64,000 nucleotides of DNA, taken from Paenalicyclobacillus ferrooxydans. Lineage in GTDB: Bacteria > Bacillota > Bacilli > Alicyclobacillales > Alicyclobacillaceae. The stretch's first letter is position 1, and every line of letters begins with the position of its first letter. The notes under the pieces are model-generated. The model made no database searches. It was given only the letters and a program-made list of their open reading frames with translations, and was not told the origin of the DNA. Positions 62,271-64,000 of this stretch are shown piece after piece. The translations under genes and the position numbers were made by a program. The stretch lies in the NCBI RefSeq assembly GCF_001399675.1, contig NZ_LJCO01000048.1:50684-114683 (forward strand), written 5' to 3'.

Positions 62271-63305
62271 ATGAGAGTTGCCGTTCTCGGCGCTGGCAGT
62301 TGGGGAACTGCTCTGGCAAGTGCCTTGGCAGAAAACAGGTGTGAGGTAACCATCTGGGCACGAGATGCGCGCATCACACAGCAAATTCAGTCAGAGCATA
62401 TCAATACTCGGTACTTACCGAACGCGAAGCTCCCCGCTTCGTTACGCGCAACAACGGATCTGAAAACTGCCTTGATGGATGCAGAAGTCGTAATTTACGT
62501 TGTACCGTCAGCTGCAATGCGCGAGGTGGTTGAGCTTTCGCGCCCGCTGTTGTCGGGTGCACCAATCCTCTGTCACGCAGTGAAGGGTTTTGATCCGACA
62601 ACAGGGTCTACGATGACCGACTTGTTGCTCGAGTACCATCCTGATGCCAGAGACCGTTTCTGTGTCATAGCAGGGCCAAGTCATGCAGAGGAAGTCGTAG
62701 AAGGACTCCCCACGACAATTGTCGCCGCTGCATATACACGGGCCACAGCAGAAGCCATACAGGACCTCCTGATGAGTAAAGTCCTGCGGGTGTACACGAA
62801 TCCTGACGTCAAGGGGGCTGAACTCGGGGGAGCTCTCAAGAATATCATCGCGCTCGGGGTCGGTATTGCCGACGGGCTTGGGTTCGGGGACAACGCCAAG
62901 GCGGCACTGATGACGCGCGGTTTGACCGAGATCGCACGCATTGGCTTAAAACTTGGTGCATCCGTTCTGACGTTTGCCGGCTTATCGGGCGTGGGCGACC
63001 TGATTGTGACCTGTACAAGCTTGCACAGCCGCAATTATCGAACCGGGAAACTGCTCGGACAGGGCAAATCGCTTGAGGAAGCCCTGGCGGAAGTCGGAAT
63101 GGCTGTCGAAGGTGTGAATGCAACGCGAATTGCCATTCAACTTGCGTCGAGTCACGGTGTTGAAATGCCGATTGCAAACGCCTTGAGCGACGTCCTGTTT
63201 CATGGGAAACCTCCGCGTGCAGCTGTGGAGGACCTGATGGGGAGAGCGCGCGTTCACGAAATTGAAGAGGTTGCCAGGGACCAGATTTCCGCGAGTTGGA
63301 ACTAG
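62271..63305 (+). CDS. gpsA: Glycerol-3-phosphate dehydrogenase [NAD(P)+]
   Basis: A 344-residue enzyme with the N-terminal GAGSWGTALA nucleotide site, the catalytic-lysine motif GGALKNIIALGVGIADGLGFGDN and GLSGVGDLIVTCTS. It makes the glycerol-3-phosphate used by the adjacent plsY. AAGGGGGA precedes ATG 62271. It lies in the usual der-plsY-gpsA order. Confidence 0.96.
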   Translation: MRVAVLGAGSWGTALASALAENRCEVTIWARDARITQQIQSEHINTRYLPNAKLPASLRATTDLKTALMDAEVVIYVVPSAAMREVVELSRPLLSGAPILCHAVKGFDPTTGSTMTDLLLEYHPDARDRFCVIAGPSHAEEVVEGLPTTIVAAAYTRATAEAIQDLLMSKVLRVYTNPDVKGAELGGALKNIIALGVGIADGLGFGDNAKAALMTRGLTEIARIGLKLGASVLTFAGLSGVGDLIVTCTSLHSRNYRTGKLLGQGKSLEEALAEVGMAVEGVNATRIAIQLASSHGVEMPIANALSDVLFHGKPPRAAVEDLMGRARVHEIEEVARDQISASWN

Positions 63306-63439
63306 TTTCTGTCTTTCAGCCATTTGCAGGTTCAAGATGTGGATCTTGGTAGTTTACTTTGCTACACTTTGTAGCGAGATTGCGGTTGTCCGCGACATTC
63401 ATTATGAGCGGTTCTTCCGCACGTTAGGGAGGGTTGTTA

Positions 63440-63823
63440 ATGAGCAACACACCACAGGACTTAAAATATTCTAAAGAACACGAGTGGGTCCGAGTCGATG
63501 GCACCAAAGCGTACATCGGCATCACGGACTTTGCTCAAGACGAGCTTGGTGACATTGTGTTTGTGGAACTTCCCGAAGCGGGGTCAACGCTCACAGTGAA
63601 TTCGACGTTCGGAACTGTCGAATCTGTCAAAACGGTGTCTGATTTGTTTGCACCAGTCAGTGGAACAGTCGTTGAGGTAAACGACGCGCTCGGGGATAGT
63701 CCGGAAGTCGTGAACAGTGATCCATACGGTAAGGGATGGATGATTGTTGTCGAGATGTCTAACTCGGCCGATCTAGATGACCTGCTGGATGCTTCAAGTT
63801 ACGAGGCCCACGTTTCCGAATAA
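63440..63823 (+). CDS. gcvH: Glycine cleavage system H protein
   Basis: A 127-residue lipoyl carrier opening [18 protein letters not shown], with the lipoyl lysine K64 in [10 protein letters not shown]. It shuttles the aminomethyl group between GcvP, GcvT and the dehydrogenase. In Bacillus GcvH also donates lipoyl groups to other complexes, which is relevant given the E2 proteins here. AGGGAGGG precedes ATG 63440. No gcvT or gcvP is adjacent. Confidence 0.96.
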   Translation: MSNTPQDLKYSKEHEWVRVDGTKAYIGITDFAQDELGDIVFVELPEAGSTLTVNSTFGTVESVKTVSDLFAPVSGTVVEVNDALGDSPEVVNSDPYGKGWMIVVEMSNSADLDDLLDASSYEAHVSE

Positions 63824-63850
63824 CCCAAACCAATCCTGTTTCTCCGAGAA

Positions 63851-63879
63851 TGCAGTCCGTACAACGGACTGCATTTTTT
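63851..63879 (+). terminator. Terminator after gcvH
   Basis: Perfect 10-bp stem TGCAGTCCGT / ACGGACTGCA with loop ACA, then six Ts. Confidence 0.96.
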
Positions 63880-63883
63880 GTTT

Positions 63884-64000
63884 GTGCGCCCGGCATGGGC
63901 GTTGTCTATACGGTGGAAGTCCGGAGTGGTGAAGGTAGCAGTAGCCATTAGCTCAAGCCAAGGGTGTCCACCGCGAGGTGGAATCTGAAGGAAGGCGGCG
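63884..64000 (+). mobile_element. Group II intron, 5' end (cut by window edge)
   Basis: The sequence from GTGCGCCCGGCATGGGCG onward has the look of a bacterial group II intron start: the GTGCG 5' splice-site consensus, a GTCTATACGGTGGAAGTCC stretch, AAGGTAGCAGTAGCCATTAG, and CCAAGGGTGTCC ... GGAATCTGAAGGAAGGCGGC. It begins 4 bases after the T run of the gcvH terminator. The reverse transcriptase and 3' end would lie beyond the window. Recognition is from memory of such introns, not a structure search. Confidence 0.75.

Noticed and set aside
1..64000. CRISPR arrays, insertion sequences, rRNA genes, prophage genes
   Set aside because: No regularly spaced repeats, transposases, rRNA-like stretches or phage modules were seen; xerD is the housekeeping recombinase by context.

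Overview
This 64-kb window comes from an endospore-forming Firmicute of moderate GC content (about 52% by eye). Gene content and gene order point to the Bacillales, and an Alicyclobacillus-like organism is the best guess. That guess rests on Bacillus-type synteny (nudF-endoQ-spoIIM-xerD-deoB-dacF-spoIIA operon-spoVA; scpAB-ytfIJ-spmAB-rluB-resDE; sleB-ypeB-motI-cmk-S1 protein-yphA-der-gpsA) combined with a branched-chain 2-oxoacid dehydrogenase and a methylmalonyl-CoA pathway. No similarity search could be run, so the taxon is an inference.

Layout. 1-10 kb: the 3' end of a branched-chain 2-oxoacid dehydrogenase operon (E1-alpha partial, E1-beta, E2), the lipoate genes lipA and lipB that lipoylate its E2, then a B12-dependent propionyl-CoA/methylmalonyl-CoA module in which the mutase B12 subunit is fused to methylmalonyl-CoA epimerase, followed by a carboxyltransferase and an M20 peptidase. 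10-23.5 kb: amino-acid permease, ADP-ribose pyrophosphatase, endonuclease Q, spoIIM, xerD, deoB, dacF, spoIIAA-spoIIAB-sigF (behind a consensus SigH promoter) and a reduced spoVA set (AC, AD, AEB, AEA). 23.5-32 kb: site-2 protease, scpA-scpB, ytfI-like, ytfJ, spmA-spmB, rluB, resD-resE. 32-37 kb: an accessory stretch of small or poorly known genes on both strands with overlapping ends, including an XRE regulator divergent from a variant sirtuin, a PrsW-type protease, DUF2797, two DUF1450 proteins, two related about 54-residue proteins and a soluble HtrA-like protease. 37-51 kb: 2-oxoglutarate dehydrogenase E1/E2, rhodanese, methyltransferase, phosphoesterase, compact UvrD-like helicase, tRNA-Leu(UAG), CcpA, dipeptidase, MecA, glutamate dehydrogenase. 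51-64 kb: sleB-ypeB germination genes, a PilZ c-di-GMP receptor, cmk, plsC, S1-domain protein, yphA-like gene, a radical-SAM/PDZ protein, der, plsY, gpsA, gcvH. The window ends inside what looks like the 5' end of a group II intron inserted just past the gcvH terminator.

How it fits together. Three lipoyl-dependent systems (BkdB, OdhB, GcvH) share the window with the lipoate-synthesis genes. Degradation of branched-chain amino acids yields propionyl-CoA, which the neighbouring carboxylase, epimerase and mutase can pass to succinyl-CoA, entering the same TCA segment as OdhAB. Sporulation and germination genes are spread over four blocks. Candidate sigma-H and sigma-G promoters can be read directly in front of several of them. 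The most striking regulatory layout is a sigma-G-like promoter lying against the scpAB terminator, in front of ytfI-ytfJ-spmA-spmB.
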